A stretch of 64,000 bases of DNA. Source: Acidobacteriota bacterium. GTDB lineage: Bacteria; Acidobacteriota; Thermoanaerobaculia; Multivoradales; Multivoraceae. The stretch lies in contig WTGQ01000002.1 of assembly GCA_011525365.1 (NCBI GenBank), forward strand, positions 1,539,367 to 1,603,366, read 5' to 3'. Of the stretch, positions 10,168 to 21,080 are shown one piece after another. Under the pieces are notes generated by a model. The model saw only the letters and a program-made list of their open reading frames with translations, was not told the origin of the DNA and did no database searches. Made by a program: the position numbers and the translations under genes. Each line of letters opens with the position of its first letter. Positions within the stretch are counted from its first letter, which is position 1.

Positions 10168-11414
10168 GCGGCCATTCGGCCGCATCGCTCCGGTTGCCCG
10201 AGACCGTTTCCGGTCTGTACGGCGCTGGGGCGGTGGAGGCGCTCGTCGATCTTCGACGGACTCTCCACGCCGACCCCGAACTCTCGCTCCAGGAAGAACG
10301 TACGTCCGCCCGTCTTGAGCGGACGCTGGACGAGCTCGGCGTCGACGGAGTCACGCGCGTGGCCGGCACCGGCGTCGTCGGGCGTATACCCGGCCGCGAC
10401 CGGAAGGCGGCGCCGGTCGCGGTCCGCGGCGACATCGACGCGCTGCCGATCCAGGAAGACACCGGCCTGCCGTTTGCGTCGCGCAACGCAGGAGTGATGC
10501 ACGCCTGCGGCCATGACGTGCACGCCTCGTGGACGGTCGCCGCCGCCCGCCTGCTCCGGGACGAGCCGGCGGCAGGGGACGTGCTGGTCGTGCTGCAGCC
10601 GGCCGAAGAGACCGGCGAGGGGGCGGCGGCCGTGCTGTCGACCGGTGTCCTGGACGATGTGGCGGCGATCTTCGGCGCCCATGTCGATCTCACCTTCGAG
10701 GTCGGCCAGGCGATGATCCAGCCCGGTGCCGTGGGCGCCGCCGCCGACCGCTTCGAGGTCGAACTCCGAGGCAAGGGAGCGCATGGCGCAAGGCCCCACC
10801 AGGGCCTGGACCCGATCGTCGGCGCGGCCCAGGTCGTTTCCGCCCTGCAGACGGTCGTCTCCCGGCGGATGCCGCCCGATCAGCCGGCGGTGGTCACCGT
10901 CGGCGCCATCGAGGCGGGCACGGCTCACAACGTGATTCCCGACCGTGCCGTGCTCAAGGGCACCATGCGGTCGCTCGACCCGGCCATCCGGAAGTCGCTG
11001 GCGGACGAGGTGCGACACGTCGCTGAATCGGTCGCCGCGGCCTGCCGGCTCGAGGCCCGGGTGCGAATGCTCCAGGGAACGCCGGCCGTGCTGAACGACA
11101 GGCGTGCCGCCGCCTGGGCCCGTGAGGCCGCGGCGACGGTGATCGGCGGCGAGTCGGTCAAGCCGCTGCCGGCCGCCAACATGGGCGGCGAGGACTTCGC
11201 CTTCTACCTGGAGCGGATCCCGGGCTGCTTCATCCGGGTCGGTGCGCGGCGCCCGGGCGACCCGGTGGTCGGCGCCCACACGCCGTACTTCGCGCCGGCA
11301 GAGGAGGCGATCTTCGTGGGCGGGGCGCTGCTCGCGGCGGCGGCGCGTCGCGCTTCGGCGGAGCTTGCGGGAAACAGGGGCGGAGCGGCCGGTATCGGTC
11401 CACTGGGGAGGTAG
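10164..11414 (+). CDS. M20 family metallopeptidase/amidohydrolase (hippurate hydrolase-like)
   Basis: MHACGHDVHASW, QPAEETGEGAAAVL, GAHGARPHQGLDPIV motifs; ATGA overlap with upstream gene. Confidence 0.92.
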   Translation: MSGHSAASLRLPETVSGLYGAGAVEALVDLRRTLHADPELSLQEERTSARLERTLDELGVDGVTRVAGTGVVGRIPGRDRKAAPVAVRGDIDALPIQEDTGLPFASRNAGVMHACGHDVHASWTVAAARLLRDEPAAGDVLVVLQPAEETGEGAAAVLSTGVLDDVAAIFGAHVDLTFEVGQAMIQPGAVGAAADRFEVELRGKGAHGARPHQGLDPIVGAAQVVSALQTVVSRRMPPDQPAVVTVGAIEAGTAHNVIPDRAVLKGTMRSLDPAIRKSLADEVRHVAESVAAACRLEARVRMLQGTPAVLNDRRAAAWAREAAATVIGGESVKPLPAANMGGEDFAFYLERIPGCFIRVGARRPGDPVVGAHTPYFAPAEEAIFVGGALLAAAARRASAELAGNRGGAAGIGPLGR

Positions 11415-11452
11415 TCAGTCGACGTCACACGAGGAGGAGCGGACCGCTCTGC

Positions 11453-11488
11453 CCCTGTCCCCGGTTTACGCAACGGGACCGGACAGGG
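11453..11488. terminator. candidate bidirectional terminator hairpin between convergent M20 hydrolase and fabI
   Basis: CCCTGTCC (11453-11460) pairs with GGACAGGG (11481-11488), 8-bp perfect outer stem; convergent intergenic location; no clear U tract. Confidence 0.45.
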
Positions 11489-11509
11489 TTTCGGATGCGG
11501 CGCGGCCTC

Positions 11510-12370
11510 TTAACCGCTCGTCGTGCCCCGGTCCGGGTGGCGCATTGCGGTGATGTTGAACCCGGCGTCCACGAAGTGGATGCCGCCCGTGGTTCCGGCG
11601 CTCAGGTCGGACAGCAGGTACGCGGCGGTGGCGCCGACATCGTCGACGGTGATGTTGCGCTGGAGGGGTGCCCGTTCCGGCATGACCTTCAGCATGCCGC
11701 GCATCCCTGAGACGCCCGAGGCGGCGAGCGTCCTCACCGGGCCGGCGGAGATGCCGTGCACGCGGATGTTCTTCGGGCCAAGATCGACGGCGAGATAGCG
11801 GATGGAGGCCTCGAGCGCCGCCTTGGCGATACCCATCACGTTGTAGTTCGGGGTGGCCTTGGTGGCGCCGTAGTAGGTCATCGCGATGATGCTGCCGCCG
11901 TCGGTCATCAGCGGTTCGGCGGCGCGGGCGAGAGCGATCAGGGAGTAGCAACTGATGTCGAGCGCGGTGACGAAGCCACTGCGCGACGTGTCGATCGTGC
12001 GCCCCAGCAGGTCCTCGCGGTTGGCGTAGGCGACGGAGTGGACCAGGAAGTCCAGGTGTCCCCAGCGCTCGCGAAGCCCGGCGAAGACGGCATCGAGCTG
12101 GTCGTCGTCGGTGACGTCGAGCGGTTCCACGACGGTTGAGCCCACGCTCTCCGCGAGGGGCCGCACCCGCCGTTCGAGGGCGTCGCCCTGGAAGGTGAAC
12201 GCGAGTTCGGCGCCTTCCTCGTGGGCGCGCCGTGCGATGCCCCAGGCCAGGGATCGCTTGTTCGCGACGCCGACGACCAGTCCCCGCCGGCCGGCGAGGA
12301 GTCCCTTCGAACTGGCGCCGCCAGTGGCCTCGGAGGGGATGTCGCCGGGCGATGATTCGGGCGGAGTCAC
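11510..12370 (-). CDS. fabI: enoyl-[acyl-carrier-protein] reductase [NADH] FabI
   Basis: LLAGRRGLVVGVANKRSLAWGIA; MTYYGATKATPNYNVMGIAKAALEASIRYLAVDLG; GGIHFVDAGFNI. Confidence 0.93.
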   Translation of the reverse strand: MTPPESSPGDIPSEATGGASSKGLLAGRRGLVVGVANKRSLAWGIARRAHEEGAELAFTFQGDALERRVRPLAESVGSTVVEPLDVTDDDQLDAVFAGLRERWGHLDFLVHSVAYANREDLLGRTIDTSRSGFVTALDISCYSLIALARAAEPLMTDGGSIIAMTYYGATKATPNYNVMGIAKAALEASIRYLAVDLGPKNIRVHGISAGPVRTLAASGVSGMRGMLKVMPERAPLQRNITVDDVGATAAYLLSDLSAGTTGGIHFVDAGFNITAMRHPDRGTTSG

Positions 12371-12424
12371 GGGCGCCGGGATTGTAGCGCTCCGCGGCGC
12401 AAGCCCCTAGACTGACCCCGGCAC

Positions 12425-13312
12425 ATGGTCTCTCTGCTCGGCATCGTGCTGGTCGTCGGCGCGACGCTCTGCTTCTCGCTGTTCGACCTTCTGCGCAAGA
12501 AGCTGACCGGTCGCCTGAGCGACGGCTTCCTGGTCATGGTTCTCGCGCTCGGCGCCGTACCCCTCTACGGCCTGTGGGTGGCATTGCAGCCGCCCGCCGC
12601 CGTGAGCGCCGCGTACGTGTGGCCGGGTGTCGCCTCCGTCGCGTGCAATCTGGGCGCCAACTACGGCTTCCTGCGCTCCGTGCGTCTCTCCGGGCTGAGC
12701 GCGGTGATTCCCCTGCTCTCGCTGACGCCGGTGTTCACGTCGCTGCTCGCGATTCCTCTGCTGGGCGAGTTGCCGGGCGCCCGGGAGTGGCTCGGCATCG
12801 CGATGGTCGTGCTCGGCGCTCTTGCCCTCCAGTTGGGCGAGAGGACCGGAGAGCGTCGCCAGCCGTGGAGGCTGAGCGCGGGAGCGTGGTGGATGATCCT
12901 TGTCGCCCTTCTGTGGGCATCGGCGCTGCCGCTCGACAAGCTCGCGACCGAAGCCTCGAATGCGGCCTTCCACGGCCTGGTCATGCACCTCGGCGTCGGC
13001 CTGTCCGTGCTGACGCTCGCGCTTCGCGGCCTCCGCGAGGTGCCGGGAGGGCGCCGTCGCGCGGATGTTCGGGCGGGAGCCGGGACCTGGGCCCTGCTGC
13101 TGACCGGGGTCGTTCTCGGGGCTGCCGCGCAGGGACTCCAGTTGCTGGCGCTGCAGCACGCCTGGGTCGGCTTCGTCGAGACGGTGAAACGGGGCATCGG
13201 ATCGTCGCTGGCGCTGGTGCTGGGCCGGGTCTTCTTCGCGGAGCCGCTCACGCTACGCAAGGTGTTGACGGTGGCCGTGATCGCGGCCGGTGTCGCGGTG
13301 ATGCTCTGGTAG
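12425..13312 (+). CDS. DMT/EamA family transporter
   Basis: 295 aa, about ten hydrophobic segments, EamA-like two-fold repeat. Confidence 0.85.
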   Translation: MVSLLGIVLVVGATLCFSLFDLLRKKLTGRLSDGFLVMVLALGAVPLYGLWVALQPPAAVSAAYVWPGVASVACNLGANYGFLRSVRLSGLSAVIPLLSLTPVFTSLLAIPLLGELPGAREWLGIAMVVLGALALQLGERTGERRQPWRLSAGAWWMILVALLWASALPLDKLATEASNAAFHGLVMHLGVGLSVLTLALRGLREVPGGRRRADVRAGAGTWALLLTGVVLGAAAQGLQLLALQHAWVGFVETVKRGIGSSLALVLGRVFFAEPLTLRKVLTVAVIAAGVAVMLW

Positions 13313-13317
13313 CTTGA

Positions 13318-14889
<1,572 letters not shown>

Positions 14890-14964
14890 CGATACTCTCG
14901 TCGCTTCCACGCTCCCGGCACCCGTTTCCGGGACGCGCCGTTCAACCACTTCAGGAGTTGCTGC

Positions 14965-16155
14965 ATGCTCCGTTCCCCGCTTTCCGCGTCGCGCGCCCGG
15001 CTCTCTTCACGCGCAACCGTGCTTTCCTTCTGCGCCTTCTTCATGGTCATCACGTTCACCGCGGGGACCGTGTCGGCTGCCGATGACGACGAACTCCGTC
15101 TGGACGCGATCGAACTGCCCGCCGGCTTCTCGATCGGCGTCTTCGCCGCGGAGATCGACAATGCACGCTCGCTGGCCCAGAGTCCGTCCGGGACCGTCTT
15201 CGTCGGCACCGGGCGCAGGGGCGGCGGAGTCGTCCACGCCGTCGTCGATCGGGACGGCGACGGAAGGGCCGACGACCGCCATCGCATCGGCTCCAACCTG
15301 AACTGGCCGAACGGCGTCGCTTTCCACGACGGCGATCTCTACGTCGCGGAGATCAGCCGCGTGCTCCGTTTCGAGGAGATCGAGAGCCGGCTCGACTCAC
15401 CGCCGGCGCCGGTCGTGGTCACCGCCGACCTGCCGGAGGAGACCCATCACGGCTGGAAGTTCATCCGCTTCGGTCCCGACGCGCGGCTCTACGTGCCCGT
15501 GGGCGCCCCGTGCAACATCTGCGACGAAGGGGATCCCTTCGCGACGATTCTTCGACTGGACGAGACCGGCGCCTACGAAGTCGTCGCCCGGGGTGTGCGA
15601 AACACGGTCGGATTCGACTGGCGCCCAGGCACGAGCGAACTGTGGTTCACCGACAACGGCCGCGACATGATGGGCGACGACATTCCGCCCGACGAGTTGA
15701 ACGTGCTGACGAAGGACGGCCAGCATTTCGGCTACCCGTATTGCCACGGTCAGGACATCCAGGACCCGGAGTTCGGCGACCAGCGTTCCTGCGGCGAACT
15801 CGTGCCGCCGGCAATCGACCTCGACCCTCACGTGGCGGCGGTAGGGATGCGCTTCTACCGGGGCACCGCGTTTCCTGAACGCTACCGCGGGCAGATCTTC
15901 ATCGCCGAGCACGGTTCGTGGAACCGCAGCAACAAGATCGGCTACCGCGTCATGGTAGTTCATGTCGACCGGGACGGCCGGGCCACGGAGTACGAGGAGT
16001 TCGCGACCGGTTGGCTCCAGGGCGAAGACTCGTGGGGCCGGCCGGTCGACGTGATGGAGCGGGCCGACGGGTCGCTCCTCGTATCGGACGACCTGCGAGG
16101 GGTGATCTACCGCATCGCCTACGACGGGGCCGCGGCGGCGGCCGCCGGAGAGTAG
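14965..16155 (+). CDS. PQQ-dependent sugar dehydrogenase (sorbosone dehydrogenase-like), tandem paralogue
   Basis: Near-identical motifs to 13318..14889 without the C-terminal extension. Confidence 0.9.
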   Translation: MLRSPLSASRARLSSRATVLSFCAFFMVITFTAGTVSAADDDELRLDAIELPAGFSIGVFAAEIDNARSLAQSPSGTVFVGTGRRGGGVVHAVVDRDGDGRADDRHRIGSNLNWPNGVAFHDGDLYVAEISRVLRFEEIESRLDSPPAPVVVTADLPEETHHGWKFIRFGPDARLYVPVGAPCNICDEGDPFATILRLDETGAYEVVARGVRNTVGFDWRPGTSELWFTDNGRDMMGDDIPPDELNVLTKDGQHFGYPYCHGQDIQDPEFGDQRSCGELVPPAIDLDPHVAAVGMRFYRGTAFPERYRGQIFIAEHGSWNRSNKIGYRVMVVHVDRDGRATEYEEFATGWLQGEDSWGRPVDVMERADGSLLVSDDLRGVIYRIAYDGAAAAAAGE

Positions 16156-16159
16156 GGAC

Positions 16160-17419
16160 GTGCCGGCGATCGATCCGGCCATAGTCGAAGCGGCGCGCGG
16201 CCGGTACGACGCGGCCCGCGCGGCAGGCCTCAACCTCGACATGACGCGGGGCAAGCCGTCGCCGGAGCAGCTCGCCCGGTCCCATGGGCTCCTGGCTGCG
16301 GTCGGCCAGGAGGACAGCCCAGCCGGCGACGGCACGGACTGCCGCAACTATGGCGGCGACCCGCGCGGCCTGCCGGAGATGCGGACGATCTTCGCCGAGA
16401 TCCTCGAGGTCGATGCGGATCTGGTCTTCGTCGGCGGCAACGCAAGCCTGCAGTGGATGCACGACCTCGTCGTGCAGGCGATGCTCGTCGGGGTTCCGGG
16501 CGGCGATCCGTGGGGCGGACCGAGGCGCTCGACGCCGGTGAAGTTCCTCTGCCCCTGCCCCGGCTACGACCGTCACTTCTCCGTGCTGGAGCGCTACGGG
16601 ATCGAGATGCTGCCGATCGGGATGGGTGACGACGGCCCGGACGTCGAGGAGATCGCGCGTCTTGCCGGCGAGGATCGGAACGTCAAGGGGATGTTCTGCG
16701 TGCCCCGCTACAGCAATCCGACCGGCGTGACCTACTTGGACGACGTGGTCGAGGCGATCGCCGCGATGCCGGCCGCGGCAGCCGACTTCCGCGTCATCTG
16801 GGACGACGCGTACGCCTTGCACGCGTTCGAGGGTGATCCGGATCGGCTGGCCAACCTGTACGACCGTTGCGTCGCTCATGGCCACGAGGACCGACCCTTC
16901 ATCGTCACCTCGTTCTCGAAGGTCACCTTCGGCGGCGCCGGGCTGGCGGCGGTAGCCGCGAGCCCCGCGAACGGCGAGTGGATCCGGAGCTTCCGTTCGA
17001 TTCAGACGATCGGACCGAACAAGCTGAACCAGCTCGCCCACGCGCGCTTCTTCGCCGGCGGCCTCGCGAGTGTCCGTGAGCACATGCGAGGGCACGCTGA
17101 GTTGATCCGGCCGAAGTTCGAGACAGTGCTGCGCGTTCTCGACGACTTGCTGGGAGGCCTGGGCGTTGCGACCTGGAGCCGGCCCCGAGGCGGTTACTTC
17201 GTGAGTCTGGACACGGAGCCCGGCTGCGCGCGGGCGGTGGTCGAGATGGCGGGCCTGGCGGGAGTCAAGCTGACCCCCGCGGGCGCTACGTTCCCGTACG
17301 GCGTCGACCCGAAGGACCGGAACATCCGCATCGCGCCGACGCTGCCGGGTGTCGCCGAGATCGAGACCGCGACGCGGCTGCTTGCCGATTGCGTCGTGCT
17401 GGTCAGCGCCGGCGAGTAG
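16160..17419 (+). CDS. class I/II aminotransferase (class Ic aspartate aminotransferase-like)
   Basis: NLDMTRGKPSPEQL, GTDCRNYGGDPRGLPEMR, SFSKVTFGGAGLAA, IRIAPTLP. Confidence 0.88.
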   Translation: MPAIDPAIVEAARGRYDAARAAGLNLDMTRGKPSPEQLARSHGLLAAVGQEDSPAGDGTDCRNYGGDPRGLPEMRTIFAEILEVDADLVFVGGNASLQWMHDLVVQAMLVGVPGGDPWGGPRRSTPVKFLCPCPGYDRHFSVLERYGIEMLPIGMGDDGPDVEEIARLAGEDRNVKGMFCVPRYSNPTGVTYLDDVVEAIAAMPAAAADFRVIWDDAYALHAFEGDPDRLANLYDRCVAHGHEDRPFIVTSFSKVTFGGAGLAAVAASPANGEWIRSFRSIQTIGPNKLNQLAHARFFAGGLASVREHMRGHAELIRPKFETVLRVLDDLLGGLGVATWSRPRGGYFVSLDTEPGCARAVVEMAGLAGVKLTPAGATFPYGVDPKDRNIRIAPTLPGVAEIETATRLLADCVVLVSAGE

Positions 17420-17431
17420 CGGGGCGAGCGG

Positions 17432-18772
17432 CTAGTCGATGTAGCCGAGGCTCTTCAACTGGCGGACGTCCTCCTCGCTGAGGACCGTTCCGCTCCTCGC
17501 CTCGTACTTCGGCAGGTCCCGATACCAGTTCACGAGACGCCGGCCGAGCGGCGGCACCAGGTCGACCGGCGGCGCGGGCAGCGGCCGCTCCTCCTGGGGG
17601 TCGACGGTGAGATCGAAGTAGACGGTCCTGCGCTTCGAGAAGTCGTGCAGAACCTTGGCGCCGTCCAGCTCCATGCTGATCTGCAGGGGGTCGTCGTAGG
17701 GCGCGTTGCGCCGCGACCTCGCCAGCAGGGCGCTGTGCTTGTCGCCGATCATGTAACGGGGTCGTGTCTCGCCGGCGGGCTCGGCGCCGACCGGAACCAG
17801 GCTCCGTCCGGCGACGCCCGAGGGGGCTTCGAGTTCGAGCAGGTCGAGCACGGTCGGCAGAACGTCGACCACGCCAACCGCGGCGCCTACCCGCCGGCCC
17901 TTCGGAATCCCCGGACCCGCGAGGATCATGGGTATGCGCGCGTTGGGCCAGTGAACGTTCTTGCCGTGTCCCCAGTAGCCGTGCTCGCCCATGCTCTCGC
18001 CGTGGTCGCTCAGGAACAGGGTGTAACGGGGGCCGGCGAGGAGTTCGTCGATCGCCTCGGACAGGCGGCCGAGCCAGTGGTCGACGTAGTTCACCTCCGA
18101 CTGGTAGCGCCAGCGCCGTTGCCAGCCACTGCTGCGCTGCTCGCGGGGCGGCTGCGGGGGCGTGAAGCCCCTGCGTTCCAGGTAAGGGCTGTGTGGATCG
18201 GAGAAGTGGACCCAGAGGAAGAGAGGGCGGCCGCGCCGGTCCTCGTCGCTGTCACGCCGACGCAGCCATCGCTCGGCCGCTCTCGCGACATCGTCGGCGT
18301 GACGCTCCATCACGCCCACGGCGTTCCGCGCTTCGGTGAACTCCTCGTCGTAGTGGTCGAAACCGCGGTTCAGACCGACCAGGTCGGAACGCAGCGTCCA
18401 GTTCGAGATGAACGCCGCGGCTTCGTAGCCGGCGTCGTCCAGAATCTCGGCAAGGACGGGGATGTCGCCTCGCATCCGCTGGGCGTTGCGCCGCGAACCG
18501 TGGGTCGGCGGGTAGAGGGACGTGAAGATCGAGGCGAAGGCCGGGCCCGTCTTGCCGATCGTGGTGTGCGCGTCCTCGAACAGCACGCCTCCGGCGGCGA
18601 GGGCGTCGATCGCGGGCGTCGTGGCGGCCTCGCCGCCGTAGGCCCCGAGCGCGTCGGCGCGCAGAGTGTCCACGGAGAGCAGCACGAGGTGCGGCTCGGC
18701 TGCGGGCAGCGGCGCGCAGATCGCGGCTGCCAGCGCCGTGCAGAGGAGGAGGCGTCTTCCGGCGAAGGTCAC
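17432..18772 (-). CDS. sulfatase-like hydrolase (alkaline phosphatase superfamily), predicted secreted
   Basis: LVLLSVDTLRADALGAYGG, FLSDHGESMGEHGYWGHGKNVH; signal-like TFAGRRLLLCTALAAAICAPLPAA; GTG start overlaps upstream gene by 4 bp. Confidence 0.88.
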   Translation of the reverse strand: MTFAGRRLLLCTALAAAICAPLPAAEPHLVLLSVDTLRADALGAYGGEAATTPAIDALAAGGVLFEDAHTTIGKTGPAFASIFTSLYPPTHGSRRNAQRMRGDIPVLAEILDDAGYEAAAFISNWTLRSDLVGLNRGFDHYDEEFTEARNAVGVMERHADDVARAAERWLRRRDSDEDRRGRPLFLWVHFSDPHSPYLERRGFTPPQPPREQRSSGWQRRWRYQSEVNYVDHWLGRLSEAIDELLAGPRYTLFLSDHGESMGEHGYWGHGKNVHWPNARIPMILAGPGIPKGRRVGAAVGVVDVLPTVLDLLELEAPSGVAGRSLVPVGAEPAGETRPRYMIGDKHSALLARSRRNAPYDDPLQISMELDGAKVLHDFSKRRTVYFDLTVDPQEERPLPAPPVDLVPPLGRRLVNWYRDLPKYEARSGTVLSEEDVRQLKSLGYID

Positions 18773-19704
18773 GCCGTGACGGCCCCGAAGGCGATCGCCT
18801 CCTCCTGCGTATCGATGTCGCGGGCCAGGGACATCGCGTCGACGACCGGCATCCGGACCTTGCGGTCGGGATGCCTGCGGCGGTGGCGTCGCTTGATGAA
18901 CATGCGGCGCAGGGCCAGCTCGAGTTCGGACTGCTGGATGACCTTCTCCTTGAGGCGCCGTGCCGCGCGCGTGCCCGAGAGCAGGGTGTCCCAGGTAAAC
19001 GTCGGCAGCCGGAGATTCAGGAGGTGGATGAAGTCCTGAACGAGCATGATCCAGAGCAGGCGTCGTGCCATGTAGGCGTTGCGATAGAGGATCGGCCGGT
19101 TGCGTGTCCGGTAACCGAGGTCCATCAGCCGGTAGATGAACTTCCAGCGGAGTGCCGCGGAGTCGAACATGGCCAGGTGACCGGGCAGCACGGGGACGGG
19201 CTCGGAAGCCCCCTCGGGCTTGACGTGGTACTGCGGCTTCCACCCGGATTCGCCGAGCCGTTCGGGGTCTCGCGGCGCCCGGATCATGGGGAAGAAGAAG
19301 TCCAGGGGGCTGTGGCTCCAGAAGTCGTTGACCACCCTCTTCATCTCGGCGGGATCGGGAACGATGTCGCAGGTGACGATCGCCAGGGGTCCGTCGCCGT
19401 TCTGCCGGCGGGCGGTCTCCACGCCGACCTGGATGTTGCGGCCGAAGCCGCCGTCGGTGTCGACGGAGATCCCGTCGGGAAGGGACCGGTAGGCGTGACC
19501 GGGTCCGGCGACGTAGATCGGGTCGAAGGCTTCGACCTGGCGGATCCGCTCGATGACCACCTCGATCAGCCGCCTGCCCCCGATCTTCACGTCCACGCCC
19601 TTGATGCCGGCGAGCGGGTGCTTGGAACGTCCTCCCGGGGGCATGTAGGCGGGCCTGCGGTCGCTGCCTCCCAGGATGACGAGTGGTACGGATTTGTAGG
19701 CCAT
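18769..19704 (-). CDS. nucleotidyltransferase family protein (MobA/GlmU-like NTP transferase)
   Basis: MAYKSVPLVILGGSDRRP...KHPLAGIKGVDVKIGGRRLIEVVIERI; VTCDIVPDPAEM; 311 aa from ATG at 19704. Confidence 0.75.
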   Translation of the reverse strand: MAYKSVPLVILGGSDRRPAYMPPGGRSKHPLAGIKGVDVKIGGRRLIEVVIERIRQVEAFDPIYVAGPGHAYRSLPDGISVDTDGGFGRNIQVGVETARRQNGDGPLAIVTCDIVPDPAEMKRVVNDFWSHSPLDFFFPMIRAPRDPERLGESGWKPQYHVKPEGASEPVPVLPGHLAMFDSAALRWKFIYRLMDLGYRTRNRPILYRNAYMARRLLWIMLVQDFIHLLNLRLPTFTWDTLLSGTRAARRLKEKVIQQSELELALRRMFIKRRHRRRHPDRKVRMPVVDAMSLARDIDTQEEAIAFGAVTA

Positions 19705-19850
19705 CGGTCGTCTGTCCGGTTCTCTCGTCGGGACGGTCCGATTGTACGCCGGGGACTTCCGACACCCAAGACTCCACACGTGTGCGCCCCCTGCTGGCGC
19801 TAGCATCCGGCCGGCGACGGTCCCCGCCTGGGTCGCCGCCTGTCTGTTCA

Positions 19851-21026
19851 ATGACCCTCCCTCCGCCGCCGGCCCCCGAGGTCGTGGACCACGACGATCG
19901 ACTCGCCGGTCTCGCCGAACGTTGGCTGCGCGAGCCGGCCGTTGGCCTGGACACCGAGTTCGTGCGGGAGCGGACGTTCTTTGCGCGGCTTGGCCTGATT
20001 CAGGTGGCGGATTCGGAGGGCTGCTATCTGGTCGACATGGTCTCGATCAGGGATCGAGCGCCGCTGGTTGCCGTCGTCGAGGCGTCGGAGGTGACGAAGG
20101 TGTTCCATTCGCCGAGTGAGGATCTGGAGATCTTCCACAACGCTCTCGGGTGCGCTCCGGTACCGCTGTTCGACTGCCAGGTCGCCGCCACGCTCTGCGG
20201 CCTGGGCGGGTCGCTGGGCTACGTCCACCTCGTTTCGCGGCTCTTCGGTGTCGAGCTGGGGAAGGGCGTGCAGCGCTCGAACTGGTTGCGGCGTCCGCTC
20301 AGCGACGAGCAGGTGCGGTACGCCGGTCTTGATGTGGCCTACCTTCTACCGGCCCACGAGCGGTTGCAGGCGCGGCTCCGTGAACTCGGTCGGGAGTCCT
20401 GGGCCGAGGGGGAGTTCGACCGGTTCCTGAGAAACGCCGAGGCGCGTCTGGATCCGGAGTGGTCCTACAGCCGGCTACGGCGACCGGGCATGTCCAGGCG
20501 TCAACTGGCGACGCTTCAGGCCGTGTGCGAGTGGCGCGAGGGCCGGGCCCGCCGGCGGGACGTGCCCCGGGGTTTCGTGCTGAAGGACGAGACCCTGGTC
20601 GACGTGGCGCGACGCCTGCCACGGACGTCGGAGGATCTGGCGCCGGTGAGGAGCCTGGGGCCGCGTCAGGCACGACGGCACGGGCCAAAGCTGCTCGAGC
20701 TGGTGCGTGGCGCCCGCTCGCTGCCGGAGGATCGGCTTCCGGAGCGTTTGGAACGCTCCGGAAGACGGTCATCGAGCGGCCTGTCGGAGGGACTGCGGAA
20801 ACTGGTTGCAGGAGTCGCCGCCGATCTCGACGTACCGGCCGAGTTCCTCGTGCCCAGGAGGGCTCTCGAGGCCTGGGCGGCGCGCAGTCTTGAGCGGGGC
20901 ATGTGGGTGTGGCCGGCGGAGATCGAAGGCTGGCGCCGCTCGGTACTCGAGCCGGAGGTGGAACGCTCTGCACTCCTCGAGTTCGGCGTCGCCAGGAAAC
21001 GGCGGAACAGGTCGTTGCGCCGCTGA
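19851..21026 (+). CDS. rnd: ribonuclease D
   Basis: VGLDTEFVRERTFFARLGLIQVAD, FHSPSEDLEIF, LVSRLFGVELGKGVQRSNWLRRPLSDEQVRYAGLDVAYL (DEDD exonuclease + HRDC region). Confidence 0.93.
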   Translation: MTLPPPPAPEVVDHDDRLAGLAERWLREPAVGLDTEFVRERTFFARLGLIQVADSEGCYLVDMVSIRDRAPLVAVVEASEVTKVFHSPSEDLEIFHNALGCAPVPLFDCQVAATLCGLGGSLGYVHLVSRLFGVELGKGVQRSNWLRRPLSDEQVRYAGLDVAYLLPAHERLQARLRELGRESWAEGEFDRFLRNAEARLDPEWSYSRLRRPGMSRRQLATLQAVCEWREGRARRRDVPRGFVLKDETLVDVARRLPRTSEDLAPVRSLGPRQARRHGPKLLELVRGARSLPEDRLPERLERSGRRSSSGLSEGLRKLVAGVAADLDVPAEFLVPRRALEAWAARSLERGMWVWPAEIEGWRRSVLEPEVERSALLEFGVARKRRNRSLRR

Positions 21027-21080
21027 AGGGGGACCAGCCTCGGATGAGCGTCGACGGCATTACCGGTAGAGTCCGCCGCC

